Below are positions 50,311-60,025 of a stretch of DNA of 64,000 nt, piece after piece. The notes beneath the pieces are model-generated. The model worked only from the letters and a program-made list of their open reading frames with translations, did no database searches and was not told where the DNA came from. A program made the translations under genes and the position numbers. Positions within the stretch are counted from its first letter, which is position 1, and each line of letters starts with the position of its first letter. The stretch covers positions 1,364,001-1,428,000 of the forward strand of contig NZXX01000001.1 in assembly GCA_002702065.1 (NCBI GenBank), in the 5' to 3' direction. This DNA comes from Anaerolineaceae bacterium (GTDB lineage Bacteria; Chloroflexota; Anaerolineae; Aggregatilineales; Phototrophicaceae).

Positions 50311-51276
50311 TTAGCAATTGGTGGACTCGCCGTTGTCCAGCTTTTCGCGCATGTAGCGGAAGTCAATGTCAATGCAGCCATTGACTTCCAGCCAGGCGAT
50401 CAGCGCAGACACACCGAGTTCCTGGTTGTGGAACCATAGGTCAGTCCAGGTGAAGTGCTCAGCATCTCGCGTGATGTGGAGTTCTTGGTGCCGTAGTGCC
50501 AGCCTCTTAGCAGGCATCTCCAAACCATAGGGGGAAGGTGTCGGATTCATATGCAGCAAGTATCGCTGCTGCCAGTTTTGTTTGAGCAAATCAATAGGTT
50601 CAGCCTTAAGTAGCCTGCTATGGGCAAGAATATGCTGATAGTTGGCTTCGTCATCATGCCAGGGTGGTGGATTGTCGAGTGAAGCCAAATCGCCTGCCAG
50701 ATACTGCCGCACCATGCCTTCGATGCGATCCGCAGTGGCCGGATTGGGAGCAGTGAAAGTTAACGTTGTGGAAAATGCGAAGTCCTTACCAGCCTCAGAT
50801 TCTATGAATGGAAGATCATAGCCGATTGTTTCTGCGCCTAAGGACGCAAGGATGCCCTCGAAGGGCTGTATCGTCATCCAGGTCTGATCGGGGTTGCTGA
50901 CGATGACATTTCGCCCCACAATCCGAATGGCGGCGTCGATCATGTGCCTGGCAGATCGCTGTGCATCTATACTTTCGTAGCCGGGCCAATCCTCGAGGTA
51001 GTAGTTGGCCCAGTTTGTCCAGTCAATTGGATACTGCCAGTCAACCTGAAACTGCTCTGCATAGGCTTGTTCAGGTGGGAGTGCTTCGTTCAATCCTGTC
51101 TGAAGCAGAGTTTGATATTCTTCGACATGCTCACGATGCCACTGATCTATTGCGAACAGCATCTCGCGCAGTGTCTTGAATGCACCTTCAGCCTCGGAAA
51201 AGCTTTCAAAGGTCCCTACGACCCAGAAGAAACCGCTGTGATTGCTGCTGAACTGTTGCCAGATGGAGATATGCAT
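50311..51276 (-). CDS. Tandem paralogue 1 (conserved SIWxQFSSN N-terminus)
   Basis: 321 residues. It starts MHISIWQQFSSNHSGFFWVV, shared with the next two upstream genes, followed by a GTFESFSEAEGAFKTLREML helix. The rest diverges and is Trp-rich (WQYPIDWTNWANYY). Last of the radical SAM operon. It may be a substrate or partner of the radical SAM enzyme, or a fold-conserved family with a sandwich domain. No family recognised. Confidence 0.65.
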   Translation of the reverse strand: MHISIWQQFSSNHSGFFWVVGTFESFSEAEGAFKTLREMLFAIDQWHREHVEEYQTLLQTGLNEALPPEQAYAEQFQVDWQYPIDWTNWANYYLEDWPGYESIDAQRSARHMIDAAIRIVGRNVIVSNPDQTWMTIQPFEGILASLGAETIGYDLPFIESEAGKDFAFSTTLTFTAPNPATADRIEGMVRQYLAGDLASLDNPPPWHDDEANYQHILAHSRLLKAEPIDLLKQNWQQRYLLHMNPTPSPYGLEMPAKRLALRHQELHITRDAEHFTWTDLWFHNQELGVSALIAWLEVNGCIDIDFRYMREKLDNGESTNC

Positions 51277-51989
51277 TATGCGTTATGCTCCCGAACGATG
51301 TACCGTGTTTTGAAGGAATACACCACATTGCTGCAACCGAGTTCGTCGAGTGCGGTCAGAATGCGCTTCAGATCCTCGTGTGGGGAAGACGACCAGGGAC
51401 TAAAAATAAAGTTATCCACCACCCATCGGTCCTGTAATTGATGCACCTCGGAAGTGTGAAGCTTGATCTTCACATCATGTTCAAATGCAAGAACATCTGC
51501 GTCGCTAGCCACATGTTCAGGCTGCTGGAAACTCAGGTCGCAGAAGATCGTTTGATTTGGCGAAGTTTTCGACTCGGCCACTGCGCTGGCGGCTTCAGCC
51601 CCCAGTCGAGCCAGCAAATCATCGAAAGGCTGGGGACCGGTCCAGATGTAGGCATGGGGAGCAGTCACAAAGACGCATCGGTCATACATGGTTACAGGGT
51701 CCTCGCGGTCCCATACCCAATGAAACCAGTTCAGGCTGTAAGGCCACGTAACCTCATATTCGGCAGCGATTTCCCATTCTGGGGGTGTCAGTTCGGATGT
51801 CTCAGTTTTGCCTTTCCAAGCTTTAAATTCGTCCGGCGGGAGCTGCTGCCACCAGGTCCGAATACGTCGGAGCAAGTGCCGGACCTCGTTGGCCGCTTCG
51901 ACTGCCGCTTCAGGTGAATCGAACTGCCCGACAGTCACGAAGTCCGCGCTGTGATTGCTGCTAAATTGCTGCCAGATGGAGATCTGCAT
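51276..51989 (-). CDS. Tandem paralogue 2 (conserved SIWxQFSSN N-terminus)
   Basis: 237 residues beginning MQISIWQQFSSNHSADFVTV, then GQFDSPEAAVEAANEVRHLL, matching the other two. Middle is Trp-rich (TWPYSLNWFHWVWDRED); the end (FIFSPWSSSPHEDLKRIL) resembles the third paralogue. The stop and the next start share one base (TAATG), so they are coupled. Function unknown. Confidence 0.65.
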   Translation of the reverse strand: MQISIWQQFSSNHSADFVTVGQFDSPEAAVEAANEVRHLLRRIRTWWQQLPPDEFKAWKGKTETSELTPPEWEIAAEYEVTWPYSLNWFHWVWDREDPVTMYDRCVFVTAPHAYIWTGPQPFDDLLARLGAEAASAVAESKTSPNQTIFCDLSFQQPEHVASDADVLAFEHDVKIKLHTSEVHQLQDRWVVDNFIFSPWSSSPHEDLKRILTALDELGCSNVVYSFKTRYIVREHNA

Positions 51990-52003
51990 GGTTGTGCTCG
52001 TCG

Positions 52004-52723
52004 TTATTGGTCGCCGTCTAGCGAAAAGCTGTCTGTCCGAAGATAGCGTACTCCTGCGATGTCATAGTTCAGATTTTTACAGCTTTTCGCTCGTAGATAC
52101 TCAACCAACGTCTCTAATTTCCACTCACCTTGATAGTAGTCCCAACGAAACACTATCTTCAGGCCATATGCCTTCAGTAAGTTGGATTCAGGTTCGAATG
52201 GGTCAGGGTCGTCATATGGACTCATTTCTTCCAAAATCGTTGCAACGGCTGTGTCATCAGGGGCATCGCAGACTAACCTGAGATACACAGTGCCATAAGG
52301 TTCTCCTTCTGCATCGGTTCCAGCAACGAAACCATATCCACCCAAGCGATTCATAATCTGATCAAAAGGAGATGGACCATAATCAACATGGAAATCGGGT
52401 TGAACAACCACAAGTCGATCCATTAAGGTATGAACTTCGACGCGATCAAACCAGTCGATGGCCCCAATCCAGTGAACGTTATATTCCTGCGCAAGTTGCT
52501 TTTCGACAGCAGACATCGGCGGAGGATATTCACCGCTGGCCCACAAATCATAGAGTTCGTCGGCACTTTCTGGATTCGCGTCGTGCCAATCTCGAATACG
52601 ATTCAAGATACGTTGAACTTCCTCAGCAGCGTGTTTTGCCTGTTCAGGCGAATCGAATACGCCAATGATAGTAAAATCGCTGCTGTTGTTGCTGCTAAAC
52701 TGATGCCAGATGGATAATTTCAT
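52004..52723 (-). CDS. Tandem paralogue 3 (conserved SIWxQFSSN N-terminus)
   Basis: 239 residues beginning MKLSIWHQFSSNNSSDFTII, then GVFDSPEQAKHAAEEVQRIL. Nearest the radical SAM gene, whose 3' end it overlaps by 29 bases, with GGAGGGG before its ATG inside that gene. The shared first ~30 residues contrast with diverged C-termini, the pattern of a conserved recognition or structural N-module. Confidence 0.7.
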   Translation of the reverse strand: MKLSIWHQFSSNNSSDFTIIGVFDSPEQAKHAAEEVQRILNRIRDWHDANPESADELYDLWASGEYPPPMSAVEKQLAQEYNVHWIGAIDWFDRVEVHTLMDRLVVVQPDFHVDYGPSPFDQIMNRLGGYGFVAGTDAEGEPYGTVYLRLVCDAPDDTAVATILEEMSPYDDPDPFEPESNLLKAYGLKIVFRWDYYQGEWKLETLVEYLRAKSCKNLNYDIAGVRYLRTDSFSLDGDQ

Positions 52724-53726
52724 CGCTTACCCCTCCATTGAGTGTCAGCGCTCGGTCAGGCAAGCGCGCACAACCGCCGATAGCAGCTGCTTGATGTAGC
52801 CCTCGCTTCTGCTGCCAGTAGCGACGGACATCGTCCAAGGTCTCGAACGGGACGGCCCAGTGATGGAAGGAGCAGGGCTTAATCCGTTTGTCGCTGGTGA
52901 TCGAGAGAAAGGCATCCCCAGCGCTGCAGTCCGTCGCTTCGAACAGACGCGGCACCTCCGGCAGCATATCGCCCCAGCAGACATCCAGCTTGATCTGTGC
53001 AACACCGTTGAGTGATCGGAACATCCGCTGGACGAAGGCGGCAAACTCAGCGTAGTGCTGGCGCTGGAAATGGAGTGCCGGGTCACTGCCTTTGTAGCTC
53101 AGCAACAGAAAATCCCGTACGCCTAGCGACAGCAGCTTAAGGAATTTCGATTCGATGTGGGGCAGCTCGTCCGGTGTGATAAGCCAGTTGACGCCAAAGC
53201 GTGCGCCGGACTCGACCAGCAGGGCAATCGTTGTTTCGTAGTGATTGGTCTCATACAGGGAGAGGCGGATGTTACCGTATTTGCCCTCAATGCTGCGCAG
53301 GAAGTTCGACGTCAGCTTCAGGCCGTTGGTGGTGAAGTTGATCGCCAGATTGCTGGTCTCATAGAGTTCGTGGATGAATCGTTCCCAGTTTGGGAACAGC
53401 ATCGGTTCGCCGCCGCCGAAAGCGACTTCCAGCACACCCCATTCGCTGGCCGCCTGGCAGAATTCGAGCAAACTGGCGTAGGTCCAGTCACTGGCCGATT
53501 CGAGATCGCGATAGCAGAAGGGGCATTGCAGATTGCAGATATTTGTGACCGCAATCAGCAGTGTTCGCGGCGCGTTCCGCTCCAGATGAGTCGTCTCCTC
53601 GCCCTTCAGCTTGATGTTCAGGCCGGTGTTCCGGTCGAAGAGGATTAGCGCTCCGTCCAGCGGGTGCGTCTGCCAGTTCAGCCCTCGTAACTCAGAAGGT
53701 AGATATTTGCGGTAGTCGTTAAGCAT
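52695..53726 (-). CDS. Radical SAM / SPASM-like enzyme
   Basis: 343 residues from the ATG at 53726 (GGAGAAGG upstream; a GTG at 53744 also fits). VTNICNLQCPFCYRDLES is the CxxxCxxC [4Fe-4S] site; EVAFGGGEPMLFP is the SAM-binding glycine region. The C-terminal cysteines (CSAGDAFLSITSDKRIKPCS..., GGCAR) resemble a SPASM/twitch auxiliary cluster. These enzymes often modify peptides. It heads the operon with the three paralogues, and faces hen1 across a 140-bp divergent region. Confidence 0.85.
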   Translation of the reverse strand: MLNDYRKYLPSELRGLNWQTHPLDGALILFDRNTGLNIKLKGEETTHLERNAPRTLLIAVTNICNLQCPFCYRDLESASDWTYASLLEFCQAASEWGVLEVAFGGGEPMLFPNWERFIHELYETSNLAINFTTNGLKLTSNFLRSIEGKYGNIRLSLYETNHYETTIALLVESGARFGVNWLITPDELPHIESKFLKLLSLGVRDFLLLSYKGSDPALHFQRQHYAEFAAFVQRMFRSLNGVAQIKLDVCWGDMLPEVPRLFEATDCSAGDAFLSITSDKRIKPCSFHHWAVPFETLDDVRRYWQQKRGLHQAAAIGGCARLPDRALTLNGGVSDEIIHLASV

Positions 53727-53866
53727 GTTTATTGCCTTCTCCACTGATTTTCATTGTACCATCACTAAGAGACTTCATTGCGAGTAATGTCATAAATATG
53801 AACCATTGTGAACCATAGTAGTCCGTTGTACAATCGTCCGGCTGAAATGACTGAAAGCAATATCGT

Positions 53867-55281
53867 ATGCTCTTGACCATGACCACCACCCACCAACCTG
53901 CGACAGACCTGGGCTATCTGCTGTATAAGCACCCGGCGAAGGTGCAGACCTTTGACCTGGCCTTCGGGCAGGCCCATGTTTTCTATCCCGAAGCGACCGA
54001 GAAGCGTTGCACAGCAGCGCTCATGCTGGACATCAACCCCGTGGGATTGCTGCGCGGCAAGGGCGATTTTTCGCTGAGCCAGTACGTCAACGACCGGCCC
54101 TATGTGGCGTCTTCGTTCCTCAGCGTCGCCATTGCCCAGGTCTATCGCTCGGCGCTGAACGGGACCTGTAAGGATCGGCCCGAACTGGTGCAGACCGCGA
54201 TCCCGCTGGAAGCCAGAATCAGCGTGCTGCCCTCACGTGGCGGCGAGCAGCTCCTGCATCGCCTGTTCGAGCCGCTGGGCTACTCGCTGACCGCTGAGCG
54301 CCATATCCTTGATCCACAGTTCCCGGATTGGGGCCAGAGTCCCTACTACACGGTCACCTTGACTCAGACGATCCGACTAGCCGATTTGCTGTCGCATCTC
54401 TACGTGTTGATCCCGGTGCTGGACGATGACAAGCATTATTACGTCAGCAGCGACGAGGTGGACAAGCTGCTGCGGCGCGGCGAGGGCTGGCTGTCGGCGC
54501 ATCCCGAACGCGACTTGATCGTCAAGCGCTACCTGAAGCATCAGTTCAGCCTGAAGCGGGCGGCGCTGGAACGGCTTGTGACGGACGCGCCCGATCCAGA
54601 AACGCTAGATGCCGAAGAAGCAGCGGCTGAGGACGAGATTACCGAGCCAGAGGAAAAGCTAGTCAGCCTGCATCAGCAGCGATTGGGCGCGGTCCTGGCC
54701 GTGTTGAAACAGACCGGGGCGCAGCGTGTGCTGGACCTCGGCTGCGGCGAGGGTCGTCTGCTGCGGATGCTGCTGGCGGAGAAACAGTTCACACAGATTC
54801 TGGGCATGGATGTCTCCTATCGCGCGCTGGAAATGGCGTCGGGCGACTCAAGCTTGAGCGGCTGCCGGAGCGTCAGCGTGAGCGCATCGCCTTGATTCAC
54901 GGTTCGCTGATGTACCGTGACTCGCGCCTGGATGGATTCGACGCGGCGGCGGTGGTCGAGGTGATTGAGCATCTCGATCCGCCCCGGCTGGCGGCCTTTG
55001 AGCGTGTGTTGTTTGAGTGCGCCCGCCCGGCGACGGTGGTCATGACCACGCCCAACCGCGAATACAATATCATGTGGGAGACGCTGCCCGCCGGGAGCTT
55101 CCGCCACCGGGATCACAGCTTCGAGTGGACGCGGGCGGAGTTCCAACACTGGGCAGCAGACATCTGTGAGCGCTTTGGCTACAGCGTGCGCTTCCTGCCC
55201 GTCGGCCTTGAAGATGCTGCCGTCGGCGCGCCCAGTCAGATGGCCGTATTTGAGATAAATATGCCTGAAAGGTTGAGTTAA
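53867..55281 (+). pseudogene. hen1: RNA 3'-terminal 2'-O-methyltransferase Hen1, frameshifted
   Basis: The first frame (to ~54840) carries the bacterial Hen1 N-terminal domain (RGKGDFSLSQYVNDRPYVAS, GGEQLLHRLFEPLGY) and methyltransferase motif I (VLDLGCGEGRLLRMLL). It then runs into a short wrong tail and stops at 54895. The correct continuation is in another frame: RLKLERLPERQRERI, IHGSLMYRDS, VVEVIEHLD and TTPNREYN (catalytic metal-site region), ending at 55281. A 1-base loss (or 2-base gain) near 54836-54846 splits the gene. Hen1 methylates the repaired 3' end in the Pnkp/Hen1 RNA repair pathway. Confidence 0.88.
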
Positions 55282-55283
55282 GA

Positions 55284-57383
55284 ATGAGACGAGAACTCAG
55301 TGTCTTAAATACGAATAGAGTCATGAAGAATGGCCTGAGGATAGCTACTCGAGCACTCGTGGATGGACTCTGGATACGGTGTGATACTGGAGTTCCTATG
55401 CTCGTTTCACACGATCATAGTCGTGTTGTGGGTTGGACATTTCCTTTAGCAGTTCATTTTGAGCCCGGCATTGTACGTTCCGCTAGCTTGACTGAGTTTT
55501 ATGAGACTAATGAAGAGGCTTGCATTGTGGAAAAGCGCAGGCTGCACTTTTACCAAAGTTTGGTGGCTCAGAAACAGGAAGTTGTAGATACCCTCAAACA
55601 GGATTTGAAGATGTACTTTAACGGTCAAGAACAAATCGTGCATGGACCTCAAATTGCTTTTTTTGAGAAGGATTTGGCATCCCGTGCATTTCCCGAAGTA
55701 TTCAAATTAGCGGACAATGACAAAGACGGCTTGGTTCCGCTAGAAAACTTGAATCCAATTGGTCCTGGAGTGTTTCAGATACGGCAATTTGTCATTTTTG
55801 CACATGAGTATTTTAGACGTGCCCTATTTAGACTAAATACACTGAATGCAGAATTCTTAACCGAATTGCAGAATTTGGATAAGGGTTTAAGAGCGCGAGT
55901 GGCTCTAGATCGCGACATGATTGGATTGGCTGATGACTTTAGTATGCCTATAGAACTTATGTATGTGTGGGGACCGAAATTTGACGATGATTTAGCCTCT
56001 ATTCAAGATGGCGTTGCTGTTTTTGCTTCGAAAGATGGATCAGAGCGTTTCTTTTCGGGTGTTTCTTCAACTGAATTTTGGTGGAAGTCAGATGGCAGTC
56101 AACACAAGTTCGAAGTTGAGGAAATCGCTGATCGTGATCATCCATACTATAGAGGCGAGAAACAATTCGGTTGTAGGTTCGCTCACTCAATTATTACAGA
56201 TAGCACTGGAGTTGCGTATCACTTGGATGGCGCGATTCGGATGTACTCTGAAGTGAAAATGGCTAACCGTTTGGAGAAGCGAATAAACAAAGCGGGTAAG
56301 CATAGTTACTACACAAAAATCTGGCGTATAGATGGTGAAATAGACACTGTCACTTGGAAAAGTTTGGTCTCCAGCTATTTCCGTGACAACACCCTTGTAG
56401 GTGAGTACTTAGGTGGGGTAGATGATAACCCCTATCTACGGAACATGCCCACAGGTAATACGTCTATGCAAGATCATTGTGGAGCAAAATACGCCTATAT
56501 TCCATATTCCATGAATGCTGGTGACGGATTGCGTGTTTCGATTAGTTATCATCAAGTTGAGCAACCCTTAGTCGATGGTCCACTAACCCATCACATTGCA
56601 TCTAATGATCGCTTGTCTGATGGAGAAAAGGAAATATGGATACTTGATTCGAGATTGATAGACTTTCTAAAGATTCTCATTGACTCGGGTGCTAGTACGC
56701 AAAAACTGGAAGAGTTCTCCATCGTGAAATTCCAAGATGGTTATGTGAATTTTCCGACCATCATTCATGCGAAAGACAAGTTGGCAGAGAACTTCGACCT
56801 TACTCAAAACATAATTCAGCAAGTTGTAAACATATGGCATGCAAAAGGATTGGATTTAGTCATTGCTTACAGTTTGGGATTTCATATTGAGGATCGGATT
56901 GTATTAATATCTACAATGGGGCATCTTGAGGACATCTGGACATGGGTAAATTCCCCCGTATCCCGCATTCCACTTGATAAGGAAGCAATAGATAATTGGT
57001 CTGAACGAATAGCGGACTATCTCGACAATCGTTATACGCCCGCTGGCGACTGTCCTCCTCTTGGCAACACGCTGAAAGATTCAGGATTGCTTGCAATTCT
57101 CCGTCAACAGCCTCAGAATCTCATATATGAGTACATTCGTGACGACTATGGTCTGCGCTTGGACGTGAACCAGTCTAGCCTTGACCAACAAGCACTGGAT
57201 TTGATGCAAAGTCGTCAAATGAGCCTATCCACTGGTTTTATCTTGCACAAATTAACATGTTCAAACTGCAACTCGGAATACGCTCAGTGTGAGTGTAATT
57301 CTCTACTAGATAGCAATGTCGGTCGCCGTATAGATAGTTGTACACCTCTACACCCTCACTGGACTGACAGACCTAATGGTTGA
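55284..57383 (+). CDS. Unknown 699-aa protein inside the hen1-pnkp cassette
   Basis: Starts 3 bases after hen1 and overlaps pnkp by 8, so it is translated with them. No family recognised. It has an N-terminal soluble region with a coiled-coil-like stretch (HFYQSLVAQKQEVVDTLKQD), a long middle with strand-rich blocks (WKSDGSQHKFEVEEIADRDH), and a C-terminal Cys knuckle (TCSNCNSEYAQCEC). It is clearly AT-richer than both neighbours, as if inserted later. A third RNA-repair component, or a toxin/sensor guarded by the cassette, are possibilities; both are inference. Confidence 0.7.
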   Translation: MRRELSVLNTNRVMKNGLRIATRALVDGLWIRCDTGVPMLVSHDHSRVVGWTFPLAVHFEPGIVRSASLTEFYETNEEACIVEKRRLHFYQSLVAQKQEVVDTLKQDLKMYFNGQEQIVHGPQIAFFEKDLASRAFPEVFKLADNDKDGLVPLENLNPIGPGVFQIRQFVIFAHEYFRRALFRLNTLNAEFLTELQNLDKGLRARVALDRDMIGLADDFSMPIELMYVWGPKFDDDLASIQDGVAVFASKDGSERFFSGVSSTEFWWKSDGSQHKFEVEEIADRDHPYYRGEKQFGCRFAHSIITDSTGVAYHLDGAIRMYSEVKMANRLEKRINKAGKHSYYTKIWRIDGEIDTVTWKSLVSSYFRDNTLVGEYLGGVDDNPYLRNMPTGNTSMQDHCGAKYAYIPYSMNAGDGLRVSISYHQVEQPLVDGPLTHHIASNDRLSDGEKEIWILDSRLIDFLKILIDSGASTQKLEEFSIVKFQDGYVNFPTIIHAKDKLAENFDLTQNIIQQVVNIWHAKGLDLVIAYSLGFHIEDRIVLISTMGHLEDIWTWVNSPVSRIPLDKEAIDNWSERIADYLDNRYTPAGDCPPLGNTLKDSGLLAILRQQPQNLIYEYIRDDYGLRLDVNQSSLDQQALDLMQSRQMSLSTGFILHKLTCSNCNSEYAQCECNSLLDSNVGRRIDSCTPLHPHWTDRPNG

Positions 57384-59931
57384 CACTCATGCAAGTCTCA
57401 CCATTCCTGAATTCGCGCTCGTCGTGCTGATCGGCGTATCGGGCAGCGGTAAATCGACCTTTGCTAGGCGTCACTTCGGCCCCTTCGAGACCATCTCGTC
57501 GGATTTCTGCCGAGGGCTGGTCAGCGATGACGAGAACAATCAGGCGGTCAGCGGCGACGCCTTCGACCTGCTGCACGCCATCGTCGCCAAGCGCCTGCAC
57601 AATATGAAGCTGACGGTCGTGGACGCGACCAATGTGCAGCCCGAATCACGCAAGAAGCTCGTTGCCCTGGCGCGGGAGTATCATGCGCTGCCAGTGGCGA
57701 TTGTGCTGGATCTGCCTGAGCGCCTGGCCTTCGAGCGCAATCAGGCCCGACCCGATCGCACCTTCGGCATCCATGTCATCAAGCGCCAGCGCGGCGATCT
57801 GAAACGCTCGCTGCGGCATCTCAAGCGTGAGGGCTTCAACCGGCTCTATCAGCTCCGCAGCGAGGAGGAGATCGCCGCCGTCGAGATCGTCCGCGAGCCG
57901 CTGTGGAACGACAAACGCAGCGAACACGGTCCCTTCGACATCATCGGCGATGTGCATGGCTGCTATGACGAACTGGTCCTGCTGCTGGGCGAACTGGGTT
58001 ATCAGATCGAGGGCGAGAGCGTCACGCCGCCGGAAGGCCGCAAAGCGATCTTCCTGGGCGATCTGGTGGATCGGGGGCCGAAGATTCCGCAGGTGCTCAG
58101 GCTGGTGATGGGCATGGTCGCAGCAGGCACAGCCATCTGCATCCCCGGCAACCACGACGTCAAGCTCAAGCGCGCGCTGGATGGCAAGAACGTACGCATC
58201 ACACACGGCCTGGGCGAGTCACTGGTGCAGCTTGAGGCCGAGACGACGGAGTTCCGCGAGCAGGTACGTCAGTTCATCGACGGATTGGTCAGCCACTACG
58301 TGCTGGACGATGGCCGTCTGGTGGTGGCCCACGCTGGGATGCGCGAGGACATGGCAGGCCGGGCCTCCGGCAAGGTCCGTGAGTTCGCCCTCTACGGTGA
58401 GACGACTGGCGAGACCGACGAATTCGGCCTGCCAGTGCGTTACAACTGGGCGGCGGATTATCGCGGGCAGGCGATGGTCGTTTACGGCCATACGCCAGTC
58501 CCAGAGCCGGAATGGTTGAATAGGACGATCAACATCGACACCGGCTGCGTCTTCGGCGGGGCACTGACCGCACTGCGTTACCCCGAAAATGAGATTGTCT
58601 CAGTGGATGCGCTGCAAACCTATGCCGAGTCCGTGCGGCCCTTCCTACCCGAAGAGAAAGAGGCTGAAGCTCTCAGCGCCCAGCAGCAGGACGATGGTCT
58701 GCTCGACATCGGCGATGTGACCGGCAAGCGCCTCATCAGCACGCGCCTGCGCCCGAACATCACCATCCGTGAGGAAAATGCGACCGCTGCGCTGGAGGTC
58801 ATGAGCCGCTTTGCAATTAACCCGAAATGGCTGATTACCCTGCCGCCGACTATGTCGCCCTCGGAGACGAGTTCGCTGGAGGGCTATCTGGAGCATCCGG
58901 CGGAGGCCTTCGCTTATTATCGCAGCAACGGTGTGCCTCAGGTCATCTGCGAGCAGAAACACATGGGATCGCGCACGCTGGTGGTGATCTGCCAGGACGA
59001 AGACGCGGCGCGCCAGCGCTTCGGCGTGATTGATGAAGGGATCGGCGTCGTCTATACCCGCAGCGGACGCCGCTTCTTCAACGACCTCGTGCTGGAAGCC
59101 CAGTTTATGACGCATATCCGCGATGCAATCAGCGCCGCCGGGCTGTGGGAAACGCTCAATACGAGCTGGATGCTGCTCGACTGTGAGCTGATGCCCTGGT
59201 CGGCCAAAGCGCAAGGGCTGCTGCAAGATCAGTACGCAGCGGTCGGCGCGGCGGCGAATGCCTCGCTGGGCGGAGCGGTGGCTCTGATGCAGCAGGCGGC
59301 AGCCAACGGGGCAGACATCGTTCGGCTGCTGAATAAGGTGCAGACGCGGCAGGGACAGGTCGCGCAGTACGTCGATGCCTATCGCGCTTACTGCTGGCCG
59401 GTCGAGTCGTTGGAGGATCTGAAGCTCGCCCCCTTCCACCTGCTGGCGACGGAAGGGGTGGTGCATGTGGATAAAGATCACTCCTGGCATATGGACATAC
59501 TGGCGCAGATCGCGCAGCCTGACGAAGCGCTGCTGATGCGCACCGAGCATCGCACGGTCGATGTGACCGACGCGGACAGTCAGGCGGAAGCCATCGCCTG
59601 GTGGCAGAACATGACCGAGCGGGGCGGTGAAGGCATGGTCGTCAAGCCGCTGGATTTCCTCGCTAGTGGATCACGCGGGCTGTTGCAACCGGCGGTCAAG
59701 GTGCGTGGGCGTGAGTATCTGCGCATCATCTACGGCCCGGAATATACCGATCATCTGGACGTGCTGCGCAAGCGCGGTCTGAACCGCAAGCGCTCGCTGG
59801 CCCTGCGCGAATTTGCGTTGGGCATCGAGGCACTGGAACGCTTTGTCCGTCACGAACCGCTGCGCCGCGTGCATGAGTGCGTCTTCGGCGTCATGGCCCT
59901 GGAAAGCGAACCGGTCGATCCAAGACTTTAG
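57376..59931 (+). CDS. pnkp: Polynucleotide kinase-phosphatase with ligase domain (Pnkp)
   Basis: 851 residues, full length. N-terminal kinase with P-loop GVSGSGKST. Central metallophosphoesterase (IIGDVHGCYDEL, FLGDLVDRGP, PGNHDVKLKR, GHTPVPEPEW). C-terminal nucleotidyltransferase/ligase (CEQKHMGSRTLV motif I, GGEGMVVKP motif). Bacterial Pnkp heals broken RNA ends (5' phosphorylation, 2',3' end removal) and, with Hen1, seals them with 2'-O-methylation, reversing ribotoxin damage. Overlaps the upstream gene by 8 bases. Confidence 0.95.
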   Translation: MVDTHASLTIPEFALVVLIGVSGSGKSTFARRHFGPFETISSDFCRGLVSDDENNQAVSGDAFDLLHAIVAKRLHNMKLTVVDATNVQPESRKKLVALAREYHALPVAIVLDLPERLAFERNQARPDRTFGIHVIKRQRGDLKRSLRHLKREGFNRLYQLRSEEEIAAVEIVREPLWNDKRSEHGPFDIIGDVHGCYDELVLLLGELGYQIEGESVTPPEGRKAIFLGDLVDRGPKIPQVLRLVMGMVAAGTAICIPGNHDVKLKRALDGKNVRITHGLGESLVQLEAETTEFREQVRQFIDGLVSHYVLDDGRLVVAHAGMREDMAGRASGKVREFALYGETTGETDEFGLPVRYNWAADYRGQAMVVYGHTPVPEPEWLNRTINIDTGCVFGGALTALRYPENEIVSVDALQTYAESVRPFLPEEKEAEALSAQQQDDGLLDIGDVTGKRLISTRLRPNITIREENATAALEVMSRFAINPKWLITLPPTMSPSETSSLEGYLEHPAEAFAYYRSNGVPQVICEQKHMGSRTLVVICQDEDAARQRFGVIDEGIGVVYTRSGRRFFNDLVLEAQFMTHIRDAISAAGLWETLNTSWMLLDCELMPWSAKAQGLLQDQYAAVGAAANASLGGAVALMQQAAANGADIVRLLNKVQTRQGQVAQYVDAYRAYCWPVESLEDLKLAPFHLLATEGVVHVDKDHSWHMDILAQIAQPDEALLMRTEHRTVDVTDADSQAEAIAWWQNMTERGGEGMVVKPLDFLASGSRGLLQPAVKVRGREYLRIIYGPEYTDHLDVLRKRGLNRKRSLALREFALGIEALERFVRHEPLRRVHECVFGVMALESEPVDPRL

Positions 59932-60025
59932 TTATCAAATGGGCGATTGTGGTTGGCAAATGGTCAGCATTTGTTGCTCAATTTGAACGCGATATGAGGC
60001 AATCTTACTTGGACTAAGAATAACC

